A stretch of DNA of 11,875 bases from Chromatiales bacterium (GCA_031285245.1 JAITWN010000079.1:1-11875); one strand, 5' to 3'; shown: positions 1-7,792, numbered from the stretch's first letter. Notes: generated from the sequence alone by a model not told the origin. Made by a program: numbers and translations.

Positions 1-975
1 GCACTGGCAGTTCCGCCGACAGGTTTTGGCGGTTATGGTAATTTTTCGACGAGCGCCGGCGTCGTCACGGTGGCGTGCCCGGCGGGTTACACGTGCGCGA
101 ATCTGATCGCGGCCGGCACCCAGGGTATTTCGCAGCGCAAGGTGACGTTGGTGGATCGTCAGCTCGCTGGCATCGTAGACGGCAGCGGCAATCTGGTTGC
201 TGGCGCTACCGACCTTGCCACCGGCACGTCGTTCTTCCACACCATCGTCGTCGATGATGCTTCGACGTTTGCGGGTGGTAATGCGCTCAACGCCATCGAT
301 TTCATGGCGGAATCCTTCGTTGGTGCGCAAAGCAACAGCAACACCATCGCTGCGGCCGGCACAGTGGACTTGGCTGATGGTGGCCTCAGCACGGGTCGCT
401 CCACTGTCGATATTTCGCGCGGCTTCCTGCTGACGGCTAACGAACCGACCGATGCGCATATCGTGCAGACCAATGCGACTACTGGTATCACCGTCAACTT
501 TGAACTGTTCGACAACGGCCCGAATTCCAAGCGTCAGCGCGTCGATCAGCTCAGCGGTGGTGGTTTGGCTACCGGTGGCGACATAACGATTCGTACGTCG
601 TCGGGTGCTTACACCTGTTTGTCGAGCACTGGCCCGGTTGCCAACGCTCCCTCGCAGTGCGGCGATGGTGTGATCGAGATGCCGAATGGCAACAACATCG
701 CTTATAACGCTGGCGATGCGTTGCAGATGGTGTTCATGCGCCTGCAGAACTTTGGTCTTACTCAGCCTATCGTTGAGGTTCAGTCGGTTCGCACGGCGGC
801 TACTCAGGGTGCCTTGTTCTCTGCGCCGGCTCAGACCTGGACTAGCCAAGTCGACGCTGGTGTTTTCGTCACGGCTGCGACCGGGGTGGGCGCTTGGCCG
901 TTCTGGGATGGCAACTTTGGCACGGCACCGAATGTCTCGAACGTGGCCAACGGTCGCCTGACCTTCCCCCAGTGA
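1..975 (+). CDS. Exported protein of unknown function, 5'-truncated (paralogue A)
   Basis: The reading frame is open from the first base, so the start codon and any signal peptide lie upstream; about 324 residues are visible, ending at TGA 973-975. I do not recognise a named family. The protein is rich in Gly, Ala, Thr, Asn and Ser with few Lys, as in secreted or surface beta-rich proteins. It opens with a TGFGGYG stretch, then CPAGYTC, a two-cysteine knuckle at bases 76-96, and then a QRKVT segment. A second cysteine pair lies near TCLSSTG and SQCGDG (about bases 616-660). The C-terminus carries a Trp-rich AWPFWDGNFG element. The N-terminal FGG/CPxGxTC/QRxVT block and the C-terminal MVF...Q...V/WDGN block recur in the next gene, so the two are tandem paralogues. 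The next gene begins 53 bases downstream without a visible terminator between them, so co-transcription is likely. Coding is certain; function is unknown. Confidence 0.8.
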   Translation, partial: ALAVPPTGFGGYGNFSTSAGVVTVACPAGYTCANLIAAGTQGISQRKVTLVDRQLAGIVDGSGNLVAGATDLATGTSFFHTIVVDDASTFAGGNALNAIDFMAESFVGAQSNSNTIAAAGTVDLADGGLSTGRSTVDISRGFLLTANEPTDAHIVQTNATTGITVNFELFDNGPNSKRQRVDQLSGGGLATGGDITIRTSSGAYTCLSSTGPVANAPSQCGDGVIEMPNGNNIAYNAGDALQMVFMRLQNFGLTQPIVEVQSVRTAATQGALFSAPAQTWTSQVDAGVFVTAATGVGAWPFWDGNFGTAPNVSNVANGRLTFPQ

Positions 976-1017
976 TGACGCAATCGACGGTTTGAACGTT
1001 GATTCCATCAGATATTT

Positions 1018-1023
1018 GAGGAG
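1018..1023 (+). promoter_or_regulatory. Ribosome binding site deciding the start of paralogue B
   Basis: GAGGAG lies 5 bases before ATG 1029 and 8 bases before ATG 1032. The upstream GTG at 1023 overlaps this site, so it is not a credible start. Either ATG gives the same signal peptide, differing by one Met. Confidence 0.7.
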
Positions 1024-1028
1024 TGAGA

Positions 1029-2012
1029 ATGATGAGTAAGATACTGAAGGCATTGACCGTAGGTTCGGTGGTGCTGATGTCGAGCGGCGCCTATGCCGCC
1101 GCGACAACCACTAGCCCGTTTGGCGGTCAGGGTTTTGGCATTGACAACGGTCTGTCGATCACTGGCACCACGGTGTCGGTGCCTTGCCCGACCGGCGCGA
1201 CCTGCGTCAACTTCGAAGGTGGTAACGGTACTGATGGATTTTTGCAGCGCCGTGTGACGATGGGAAATGGCACCAGCTATCTGCAAATGGTGCTTGCTGA
1301 AGGTGATGTGAGTAACCAGCTCTTTGCTGTTGAGAATGTCGTCAAGATGGGTGTCAACGGCGCCCAGAACGGTACCAACATCGCCCAGAAGATGAGAATC
1401 GTGGATAACACCGGGGTTTCGGGTTATCAGGCGGATCACACCATGCTTGGTGCAGAGTACTACACCAATGGTCCCGATCTATTGTTTGGTCTGGATCAGC
1501 GCATCAGCACGCTCAATGCTGCTAACGCCATGGATCAGTTGACCCGTATCGTTGGTGAAATTACCGGTACTGCCGGTAACCTGGACGGTACCACTCTGAA
1601 GCGTGTTGCGATCGACCAGTGGGCGGGAGCGAATGAGCCGGGTGCTGGCCCTGCGACCCCAGCCGGTTACTTCGTCTATCGTACGGGCCGCAATACTGGC
1701 CTGACGCTCGATTTGGAAGATCCGACTGGGACCTCGACTGTCGGCACGCCGGTGACCTTGGCGGGGTTGAACTCCATGGTGTTCATCCAGAGCCGTCAGA
1801 CGGCGGATACTGGTTTGTCCTTCCAGCGCGTGAGAGGTGCGATCGCCAATGCTGGTACGCCGACCAATGGTGGTAATGCGAGCCGTGCTATCTTCAACGG
1901 CGACCAGGGTCCGTGGGATTGGAATGGCAGTGGCGCGGATGCTGCTAATGCAGTATCGGCTGTCTTCGGTTCCTACACCGACCAGAGCACTTCTGCTATC
2001 AATATGTGGTAA
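1029..2012 (+). CDS. Exported protein of unknown function (paralogue B)
   Basis: The protein has about 327 residues. I chose ATG 1029 because of the GAGGAG site just upstream. A clear Sec signal peptide follows: a short Lys-containing n-region (MMSKILK), a hydrophobic core, and a likely cleavage after SSGAYA. The mature protein begins with a Thr/Ser stretch, then FGGQGFG, a CPTGATC two-cysteine knuckle and a QRRVT segment. All are in the order seen in the preceding gene. The C-terminal third has SMVFIQSRQ and then GPWDWNGSG, again matching the upstream neighbour. The middle parts have diverged, and the second cysteine pair of paralogue A is missing here. No transmembrane segment, lipobox or C-terminal sorting tail is visible, so a periplasmic, secreted or surface-attached product is likely. 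The family is not recognised. A strong terminator 60 bases after the stop ends this transcription unit. Confidence 0.85.
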   Translation: MMSKILKALTVGSVVLMSSGAYAAATTTSPFGGQGFGIDNGLSITGTTVSVPCPTGATCVNFEGGNGTDGFLQRRVTMGNGTSYLQMVLAEGDVSNQLFAVENVVKMGVNGAQNGTNIAQKMRIVDNTGVSGYQADHTMLGAEYYTNGPDLLFGLDQRISTLNAANAMDQLTRIVGEITGTAGNLDGTTLKRVAIDQWAGANEPGAGPATPAGYFVYRTGRNTGLTLDLEDPTGTSTVGTPVTLAGLNSMVFIQSRQTADTGLSFQRVRGAIANAGTPTNGGNASRAIFNGDQGPWDWNGSGADAANAVSAVFGSYTDQSTSAINMW

Positions 2013-2072
2013 GCCGGAAACAGAATATCCAGCGTGAGTTGGTTAGCGTTGGGAGTCTGTGGAGTGGTATGG

Positions 2073-2103
2073 AAGGGAGAGGACGATGTCCTCTCCCTTT
2101 TTT
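2073..2103 (+). terminator. Rho-independent terminator after paralogue B
   Basis: There is a perfect 12-bp inverted repeat (2073-2084 with 2088-2099) around a GAT loop. Its T-rich 3' arm runs into a six-T tract at 2098-2103. It separates the paralogue pair from the next cluster, whose promoter begins immediately after it. Confidence 0.92.
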
Positions 2104-2104
2104 G

Positions 2105-2132
2105 TTGGGAAAAGCCTCAGTTGTGCTAGTAT
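2105..2132 (+). promoter_or_regulatory. Sigma70-type extended -10 promoter for the surface cluster
   Basis: A -35-like TTGGGA (2105-2110, 4 of 6 consensus bases) is followed by a 16-base spacer. The -10 box TAGTAT lies at 2127-2132 and is preceded by TG one base upstream, which makes it an extended -10 (TGCTAGTAT). The expected transcription start, about 6-8 bases past the -10, falls on or next to the ATG at 2139. The position right after the upstream terminator supports a real promoter. It was identified by eye only. Confidence 0.55.
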
Positions 2133-2138
2133 CGCCCG

Positions 2139-4871
2139 ATGCTCAGAGAGACTGCTGCGCGCTATTTTTCTGATTGCCCGCGATCAGCGCTATTACGATT
2201 TTTTAAGCTGCTGACGATTTGCTTTGCCTGTGAATCAGCTTTTGCGGCGACAATTCCAGCATCACCGTCTCTACTAGCTCCAACTTCCGCTGGAATACCA
2301 GCACTCACCACAGCGCTTCGTTTCGAGCCAGCACCTTCCGAAAACGGCGCCGGCAATACTTTCTTTGCACGTGACCGCAATGGAATCGTGCGTCTGGAAG
2401 CATCCGCTCTGCACGTATTTGCATTACATGCGGAACCGTTGTGGTCACTACGTTTGGATGGCGCTAATGCCACGGCAATCGGAGCCGGTCTTTTCGCGTT
2501 GAAGAGCCAAACCAATTACTATCACGGCAGTAATCCATCAGCATGGCGGGTCGGTGTCCCAAACTTCCGAGCGGTGGAATATCGCAGTGTTTATCCTGGC
2601 ATCGATGTCATTTGGTTGGATAATGCCGGTCAGCTTCAGTATGACTTTCATCTCGCGCCAAATGCTGATGCTAAGCGCATCAACCTGAGTTTCGATGGCA
2701 TAAAAGATCTTGCGCTGACGGAAAGCGGAGATCTCGTTTTATCGACGAAGCGTGGTGATCTCAGCGTTGCACGCCCTATTGCCTATCAGATTATTGATGG
2801 ACAGCGCGTTGATGTCGCAGCTGCATTCGATTTACATGAAGATCGTAGCGTCGGTTTCAGTCTTGGTCACTGGGATCAGGCGCATGCGTTGATAATCGAT
2901 CCAGTGATCCGTTATGCCAGCTATTTTGGTGGCAAGGATTCCGATCAGGCGTTGGCGATTGCTGTCGATGCCGCGGGTAATCGTTATCTCGCTGGATCTA
3001 CTGATTCATCCGATATTTCAATGACACCCTTGCCGTCTGGTACATCATCACGCCAGGGCGTAGATGCTTTCGTGGCTAGATTCACCCCCGGTGGCGAGCT
3101 GTCGTATCTCACTTATCTATCTGGCGATGGCACAGATGTGGCGCGCGCCATCGTCGTCGATAACGCAGGACGAGCTTATATCGCTGGCCAGACGACATCG
3201 GCAAATTTTTTCCCCTTAGTTGGAACACTCGGTTTGAGTAGTGCGAGTTTCGGCGGCGGAGATAGCGATGCTTTTGTTGCGCGCTTAGATGCGAACGGCC
3301 AACTGGCGTTCTCAAGCTATCTTGGCGGCGAGCGCGCAGATGACGCCACGGCGCTCGCACTCGATACAGATCAGAACCTCTATGTTGCCGGCAGTACTAA
3401 TTCCGATGAGTTCTGGCCGGTGCGCGCCATTACCTCCGCAACGCCGTACCAATCTCAGCGCAAAGCGGATACTGGGCAGGAAGCTCTGTGTGTATCGTTG
3501 AACAGATCGGACTGCCACCCTGCTGATGGTTTTTTGATCAAGCTTAGTAATCAGAATGTGCCTGCATTGATCTATGCAACCTATCTCGGTGGCACAGGGC
3601 CTGATGGAATTTTTGCGCTTGCTGTTAATGCCGAAGGTAGCGCGATCGTTGGCGGTGGTACTGGTTCAGCTGATTTCCCGATTGTGAATCGGGATCAGAC
3701 CTTACAACCAGCACTAGCTGTTGGCGGCGCGTCGAGTGGCACTGCGATTGACGGTTTTGTGGCACGCATTGCACCAGACGGCGCGCTTGAGTACGCAACC
3801 TATATCGGCGGCACTGCGCTTGATCGCGTACAGGGTTTGGCTCTGGATGAAACCGGCAATATTTTCTTGACTGGTATTACGAGTTCACGCGTGACGCCAG
3901 GGCAGCAGTTTAGCCAGGACGGATTTCCAGTCACGGACGGAAGTTTCCATGGCGGTGGTCAATTCGATGCCTTCCTGACCAAGCTGTCTCCAGATGGTCG
4001 GACGCGGCTCTATTCTACGTATCTCGGTGGTAAGGGTGACGATCAGGGCACTGCTATTGCTCTGGATAGCCAAGGGCGCCCAGTAGTGGTTGGTGAGACC
4101 AGCTCCAGCGATTTTATTCTTTTTCCTACGGTGGCCCAGGCTTGGCAATGGCGCCTTTTGGGTGAAACCGACGGATTTGTTGCGCTTTATGCCGCTGCCG
4201 CTAATCCACCAAATCGACTGATGTCTTCGTATCTCGGTGGCACAGGAGTTGATCGGCTCAATGCCGTGGTGGTAGATGCACAAGGTGTTGTGCATGTTGC
4301 TGGTTCAACGGGATCGATTAATCCATCTCTGGTGGCAGCGCGGCAGGATGAGCTTCAGGGGGCGCTTGATGTTTACTACGCAGGTATTGAGCTCAATGTG
4401 CCAACTACCCAGCTACCTGATCTGACTCCGACTATCAGCGCGGACCCTATGCCAGTACCACAGAAGGGGACGTTGGAGTACGACGTCACTGTCGACAATA
4501 TTGGAGAGGGCGATGCGACTGGGGTGCTGATTACGCTTGATGTGAGTAACGCTACGTTGAAGAGTGCGGAAGGTTGTGTCGCTTTACCTGAAGCAGTGAG
4601 CACATTGTTGTGTGCTATCGGTGATATCCGTGCGGGAGGAAGTAATAAGCTCAGCGTCAGCGCTACACCTCGCGCCATTGGTGACACGGTATTTACGGCA
4701 CGTATCGCGCGCGCTGATCAGACAGACGCAGTGTCCAGTAACAACGTGGGCAGCCTCCCGCGTAAGACCGTTGATAACAGTGGTGGACGTGCTGCGCTCT
4801 CATGGTCGATGTTATTGCTGATCCTGTTCAGTATGAGCATCAAGTACCTTGAAGCGAGCAGAAGGCGATGA
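2139..4871 (+). CDS. Exported SBBP-repeat (beta-propeller) protein with DUF11-like domain and C-terminal sorting-type tail
   Basis: The protein has 910 residues. Residues 1-37 look like a signal peptide with a long n-region, cleaved near ESAFA. Residues about 50-255 match the N-terminal domain usually found ahead of SBBP repeats (DUF7948-like: YHGSNP, then VYPGIDVIW, then an IDPVIRYASYFGG exit). Seven YLGG-type repeat starts follow, at residues about 262, 326, 394, 482, 555, 628 and 698. Each runs on into a V/LD..GN.Y/F.AG strand pair, which fits one seven-bladed propeller. Blade 3 carries an insertion with two cysteines (about 451 and 459). Residues about 759-872 resemble a DUF11/CARDB Ig-like domain (LPDLTPTISADP, then VTVDNIGEGDATGV). 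The end, from residue 882, is GG, a hydrophobic helix and then SRRR, resembling GlyGly-CTERM. No ribosome site precedes the ATG. The gene overlaps the next one by ATGA. It is probably exported and surface-attached; ligand unknown. Confidence 0.85.
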   Translation: MLRETAARYFSDCPRSALLRFFKLLTICFACESAFAATIPASPSLLAPTSAGIPALTTALRFEPAPSENGAGNTFFARDRNGIVRLEASALHVFALHAEPLWSLRLDGANATAIGAGLFALKSQTNYYHGSNPSAWRVGVPNFRAVEYRSVYPGIDVIWLDNAGQLQYDFHLAPNADAKRINLSFDGIKDLALTESGDLVLSTKRGDLSVARPIAYQIIDGQRVDVAAAFDLHEDRSVGFSLGHWDQAHALIIDPVIRYASYFGGKDSDQALAIAVDAAGNRYLAGSTDSSDISMTPLPSGTSSRQGVDAFVARFTPGGELSYLTYLSGDGTDVARAIVVDNAGRAYIAGQTTSANFFPLVGTLGLSSASFGGGDSDAFVARLDANGQLAFSSYLGGERADDATALALDTDQNLYVAGSTNSDEFWPVRAITSATPYQSQRKADTGQEALCVSLNRSDCHPADGFLIKLSNQNVPALIYATYLGGTGPDGIFALAVNAEGSAIVGGGTGSADFPIVNRDQTLQPALAVGGASSGTAIDGFVARIAPDGALEYATYIGGTALDRVQGLALDETGNIFLTGITSSRVTPGQQFSQDGFPVTDGSFHGGGQFDAFLTKLSPDGRTRLYSTYLGGKGDDQGTAIALDSQGRPVVVGETSSSDFILFPTVAQAWQWRLLGETDGFVALYAAAANPPNRLMSSYLGGTGVDRLNAVVVDAQGVVHVAGSTGSINPSLVAARQDELQGALDVYYAGIELNVPTTQLPDLTPTISADPMPVPQKGTLEYDVTVDNIGEGDATGVLITLDVSNATLKSAEGCVALPEAVSTLLCAIGDIRAGGSNKLSVSATPRAIGDTVFTARIARADQTDAVSSNNVGSLPRKTVDNSGGRAALSWSMLLLILFSMSIKYLEASRRR

Positions 4872-5515
4872 GGGTATTTGGTGTCGTATTCGCGGCTGCT
4901 GCAGCGATGGCCAGTGCGCTACATATCACGGAATTGCTGGCTGCCGAGGAGGGCGAACCGGGTTGGTATGCCGCTCTAGGCGTCGGATACAGCGATGCCG
5001 GTGTGAAAGCGAGTTTCTGGCTCGATAGCGACCGCTCCAGCGGCAGTGTTGATACGGGAGGACTAGCTGGTCAAGCCTATGTTGGCTATAGATTTAGCCC
5101 TCACCGTGCGATAGAAGCTGGTTTTCTGTATGCAGGCAAAACAGAGTTTCATGGCGAGACCGATGGTTTCAATTCACGCTGGAACGCTGGCCGTATGTTC
5201 GGGCGTACTCGCATCGATGGTCTTCATATAGGCGCAGTGGGCCGTTGGCCAGTGGGTGACAGCGGCTATGCGCTATATGCAAAAGGAGGGCTGCTATTCT
5301 GGGACACTACAACGTATTACAAGTCGACGATCAACGACATCAACCATTTCAACAGCGATGGCGTGAGCCCGATGCTCGCACTGGGCATGGATATGAACCT
5401 GTGGCGCGAATGGCGCTTGCGGGCGGAATATCTATATTCCACCGTAAATCTAGAACGGCGCGTCAGTGTCGATGTGAATATGCTCACCGTGAGCATGGTG
5501 CATTCTTTCCCCTGA
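4868..5515 (+). CDS. Outer-membrane beta-barrel protein (OmpA/OmpW-like eight-stranded barrel type)
   Basis: The protein has 215 residues. The start ATG overlaps the stop of the preceding gene (ATGA), with GAAGG only two bases upstream, so translational coupling is likely. An Ala-rich signal peptide ends near residue 26 (ELLAAEEGEPG). The mature part opens with WYAALGVGYSDAG, typical of the first strand of small outer-membrane barrels. Alternating hydrophobic/aromatic strands follow: QAYVGYRFS, AIEAGFLYAGK, LHIGAVGRWPVG, YALYAKGGLLFWD, MLALGMDMNLW, WRLRAEYLYSTV and LTVSMVHSFP. The terminal Phe sits one residue before the end, close to the usual BAM recognition signal. Size and strand number fit the eight-stranded OMP_b-brl class. 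It could be a structural porin-like protein or an anchor or partner for the large propeller protein encoded just upstream; that partnership is inference from gene order. Confidence 0.82.
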   Translation: MRVFGVVFAAAAAMASALHITELLAAEEGEPGWYAALGVGYSDAGVKASFWLDSDRSSGSVDTGGLAGQAYVGYRFSPHRAIEAGFLYAGKTEFHGETDGFNSRWNAGRMFGRTRIDGLHIGAVGRWPVGDSGYALYAKGGLLFWDTTTYYKSTINDINHFNSDGVSPMLALGMDMNLWREWRLRAEYLYSTVNLERRVSVDVNMLTVSMVHSFP

Positions 5516-5565
5516 TATCCAGATATAGCTTTATCCCACGTTTTTGCGCGCTTTCTTTTCATGAC

Positions 5566-6141
5566 ATGCTGAATTTCCGCTGGCGCATACAGTACGTAAC
5601 GCTTCTTCTTGTTGCATTGCTGGGGTTTCCTGTTGTGTCTTCAGCGCTGACTGTAGAAGCTGTTGATTTCGATCAACTGGTAGCGCGTGCCGAGGTTATC
5701 GTCATCGGGACGGTACGCGATACGAGGAGCGCCTTGGGGGCAGATGGGCAAACCATCTACACCTGGGCTGATCTTGTTGATCTCGATGTGTTGAAAGGCG
5801 ATGTGCCAGAAGCGGTTTACCGGTTGCGTGTCCCAGGCGGTGTGTTGGGAGATGCGGCGCAAATTTATCCCGGCATGCCCGTATTGAAGCGTGGAGAGCG
5901 CTATGTGCTATTCGTCCGCGGCCACCTGCAACAGTTCATTCCTTTCGTGGGCGCTTTCCAGGGTGTTTACAGTATTCGGCGCGTTGATGGTGAAGAGCGC
6001 GTTTTGCGATATGACCGGCTATCGTCTGAAACCGCTTTCGCAGCAGGCGCGATGCTCAATTCCGCGCCCACGCTGGATGAATTCGTCCAACAGATTCGTG
6101 GTCAGCTTATCAATAAGCCAACGATGAGTGATGCGCCATGA
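5566..6141 (+). CDS. Small exported protein of unknown function, matrixin neighbour
   Basis: The protein has 191 residues. The frame is open back to 5401, but that part overlaps the barrel gene and reads like non-coding sequence. ATG 5566 gives a proper signal peptide (RWR n-region, hydrophobic core, cleavage near VSSA), so I chose it; no strong ribosome site is visible. The mature part begins with DFDQLVARAEVIVIGTV, then strands ending LDVLKGDVP, then RVPGGVLGD, and GERYVLFVRG. This layout ('ADVVVVGTV ... LKG ... PGG ... GE.YVLFL') is one I associate with short exported proteins encoded beside matrixin-type proteases. I cannot assign a biochemical role. Its stop overlaps the start of the protease gene (ATGA 6138-6141), so the two are probably made together. 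It might be a partner, chaperone or inhibitor of the protease, but nothing in the sequence proves this. Confidence 0.75.
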   Translation: MLNFRWRIQYVTLLLVALLGFPVVSSALTVEAVDFDQLVARAEVIVIGTVRDTRSALGADGQTIYTWADLVDLDVLKGDVPEAVYRLRVPGGVLGDAAQIYPGMPVLKRGERYVLFVRGHLQQFIPFVGAFQGVYSIRRVDGEERVLRYDRLSSETAFAAGAMLNSAPTLDEFVQQIRGQLINKPTMSDAP

Positions 6142-6929
6142 AGAGAGCGGCAAAGCATGCTTTCGGTATTGGCTTGGCGTTTTCTTTGATCTGTTTGCCT
6201 GAGCTGACGTTGGGTTATGCCTACGTGGGCCAAGCAGGCCCGCCACCAGAGTCGCCATTGGGAAGTCAGACGACAGGTGAGCCAGTGACTTGGCCAGATG
6301 GTCAGGCCAACGTGCTGTTCGCGCTTAATAATCTAAGTTCGGACTATATCAGTAGCGCAGTTGCAGCAATGGCGGCATGGAATGCTGTGGGCACGCGTGT
6401 ACAGCTCCAGCAGGGGTCACGAGTTGCAGCTCCCTGTAACGGTAGTGATCGTGTGAATACAGTTGGATGGTTGCCTAGCACTTGCGATGGCGAAGAGTTC
6501 GGCGATGCACTCGCGATCACGGTGATCAGTTTTCGCTACTCGTCTACGAACCGATGGGAGATCGTCGATGCAGACATCATCCTCAACCAAAATCGATCAT
6601 GGATCCCTTATAAGTCCGGTCGATTGAGCGGTGGGCAAGTGGATTTCCGCCGCGTCATACTGCATGAGCTTGGACATGCCATCGGCCTGGAACATCCAGA
6701 CGAAGCAGGGCAGCATGTAGAAGCCATCATGAATTCGCAGGTGAGCAATCTCGATACGCTGCAAGCCGATGACCGCCAGGGAATCGCTTTCCTCTATGGC
6801 GGCAGCACTAACCCCGCAACACGTACTCCTGCTGCCTCTTCTGGAAGTGGCGGTGGCGGCGCAGATGTGATGCTGACTTTGTTAGGAGCGATTGCGGTGT
6901 TGCGTCGCCGCGTCGCTCAAGTTGGGTAA
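6138..6929 (+). CDS. Secreted matrixin-like (M10 family) zinc metalloprotease with C-terminal sorting-type tail
   Basis: The protein has 263 residues. A signal peptide spans residues 1-26. The catalytic signature HELGHAIGLEH at 176-186 supplies three zinc-binding His (176, 180, 186) and the catalytic Glu177. A Met-turn follows at AIMNS (Met198), and the LYG ending of the catalytic domain is at about 219-221. This is the metzincin layout, and the domain order fits matrixin-like peptidases. Cys100 and Cys116 could form a disulphide. Only about 25 residues separate the signal peptide from the folded domain, and no PRCG-type cysteine switch is seen, so latency by the classical MMP mechanism is unlikely. 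After the catalytic domain comes a Thr/Pro/Ser linker, then SGSGGGG (about 235-241), a hydrophobic helix and LRRR near the C-terminus. This resembles a GlyGly-CTERM rhombosortase signal. It is the last gene of the cluster; substrate unknown. Confidence 0.88.
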   Translation: MKRAAKHAFGIGLAFSLICLPELTLGYAYVGQAGPPPESPLGSQTTGEPVTWPDGQANVLFALNNLSSDYISSAVAAMAAWNAVGTRVQLQQGSRVAAPCNGSDRVNTVGWLPSTCDGEEFGDALAITVISFRYSSTNRWEIVDADIILNQNRSWIPYKSGRLSGGQVDFRRVILHELGHAIGLEHPDEAGQHVEAIMNSQVSNLDTLQADDRQGIAFLYGGSTNPATRTPAASSGSGGGGADVMLTLLGAIAVLRRRVAQVG

Positions 6930-6970
6930 GCAATACTCCGTATATGCAGCGTATGAGGGACAGCAGTCCT

Positions 6971-7792
6971 TCAACCCGCTGCTCGTTGCTCTTCTAGAGT
7001 AGAAGTAGCGGTTTCTGGCTCTTCTATCAATTCATCGTCGAGCCCACGGAAATCCCAGCGATCGCGATCCATGAGTTGGCTGAGCTGAATGTTGCCGAGC
7101 GCGCTTAGCATATTGCTTGGTACTTTCGGATTCTCGGCGGCGAGTTCACGGATGAGCTGTTTGACGCGGCGTCGCGTCATGTTTTCCTGTGAGCCACAAA
7201 GATTACAGGGGATGATGGGGAATGCTTGTTCAGTAGCGTATTCGATGATGTCGCTTTCCTGGCAATAGACTAGTGGGCGAATCACGATGTGTTTTTTGTT
7301 GTCGGTGAGAAGCTTCGGGGGCATCGAGCGGATTTCACCACTGTAGAGTACCGACATCAGCAGGCTTTCGATGAGATCGTCGCGATGATGGCCGAGCGCG
7401 ATCTTGGTGAAACCGTTTTCAGCCGCGTAGCGATAGATGTTGCCGCGGCGCATGCGCGAGCACAGCGAGCAATAGGTTTTGCCTTCAGGAATTTTGTCGA
7501 GCACCACCGAATAAGTATCGCGACGTTCGATGGTGTAGGGCACGTCTTCTTTTTCCAGCCAGGCGCGCAGACCGCTATCGTCCCAGCCGGGCTGCCCTTG
7601 GTCGAGCGTGAACGCATGCAGGTGCAAGCGACCACGCAGATGCAGGCGCAGCTTCTTCATCATCCGCAGCAGCGTGTAGGAGTCCTTGCCACCTGACAGG
7701 CAAACCAGGACGCGATCGTCATGATGGATCATGCCGTAATCTGCGACGGCTTTGCTGACGTAGTTGAGGAGCTTGCTTTCGACTTTGGACAT
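6971..7792 (-). CDS. ttcA: tRNA 2-thiocytidine(32) synthetase TtcA
   Basis: The protein has 273 residues. TtcA is an ATP-dependent, Fe-S-cluster-containing cytosolic enzyme that thiolates cytidine 32 in the anticodon loop of certain tRNAs. The PP-loop SGGKDS lies at residues 33-38, where ATP activates the target base. The paired cysteines of YCSLCSRMRRG (Cys108, Cys111) and Cys199 of PCNLCGSQ are the three expected cluster ligands. GHHRDD at 134-139 and RPLVYCQE at 172-179 are further TtcA-type blocks. The C-terminal 25 residues are acidic and low-complexity. The ATG is preceded by an A8 run (which includes its own A) and no Shine-Dalgarno sequence, so initiation may be helped by the A-rich leader. 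The gene converges with the metalloprotease gene and diverges from the methyltransferase gene; it is not part of either unit. Identification is very firm. Confidence 0.97.
   Translation of the reverse strand: MSKVESKLLNYVSKAVADYGMIHHDDRVLVCLSGGKDSYTLLRMMKKLRLHLRGRLHLHAFTLDQGQPGWDDSGLRAWLEKEDVPYTIERRDTYSVVLDKIPEGKTYCSLCSRMRRGNIYRYAAENGFTKIALGHHRDDLIESLLMSVLYSGEIRSMPPKLLTDNKKHIVIRPLVYCQESDIIEYATEQAFPIIPCNLCGSQENMTRRRVKQLIRELAAENPKVPSNMLSALGNIQLSQLMDRDRWDFRGLDDELIEEPETATSTLEEQRAAG

Noticed and set aside
159..530. Antisense open frame of 123 codons within paralogue A
   Set aside because: Ser/Ala/Pro-rich translation opposite a clearly coding repeat-like protein; no domain seen.
2922..4245. DNA repeats (TATCTCGGTGGC and variants) as a mobile or repeat element
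   Set aside because: They are in frame, degenerate and spaced by whole propeller blades, so they reflect protein repeats.
5401..5565. N-terminal extension of the 191-residue exported protein back to 5401
   Set aside because: It overlaps the barrel gene in another frame, reads like non-coding sequence, and would bury the signal peptide that begins at ATG 5566.
6956..6971. Short hairpin between the protease gene and ttcA as a shared terminator
   Set aside because: The stem is only six pairs including a wobble, with no T tract on either strand.
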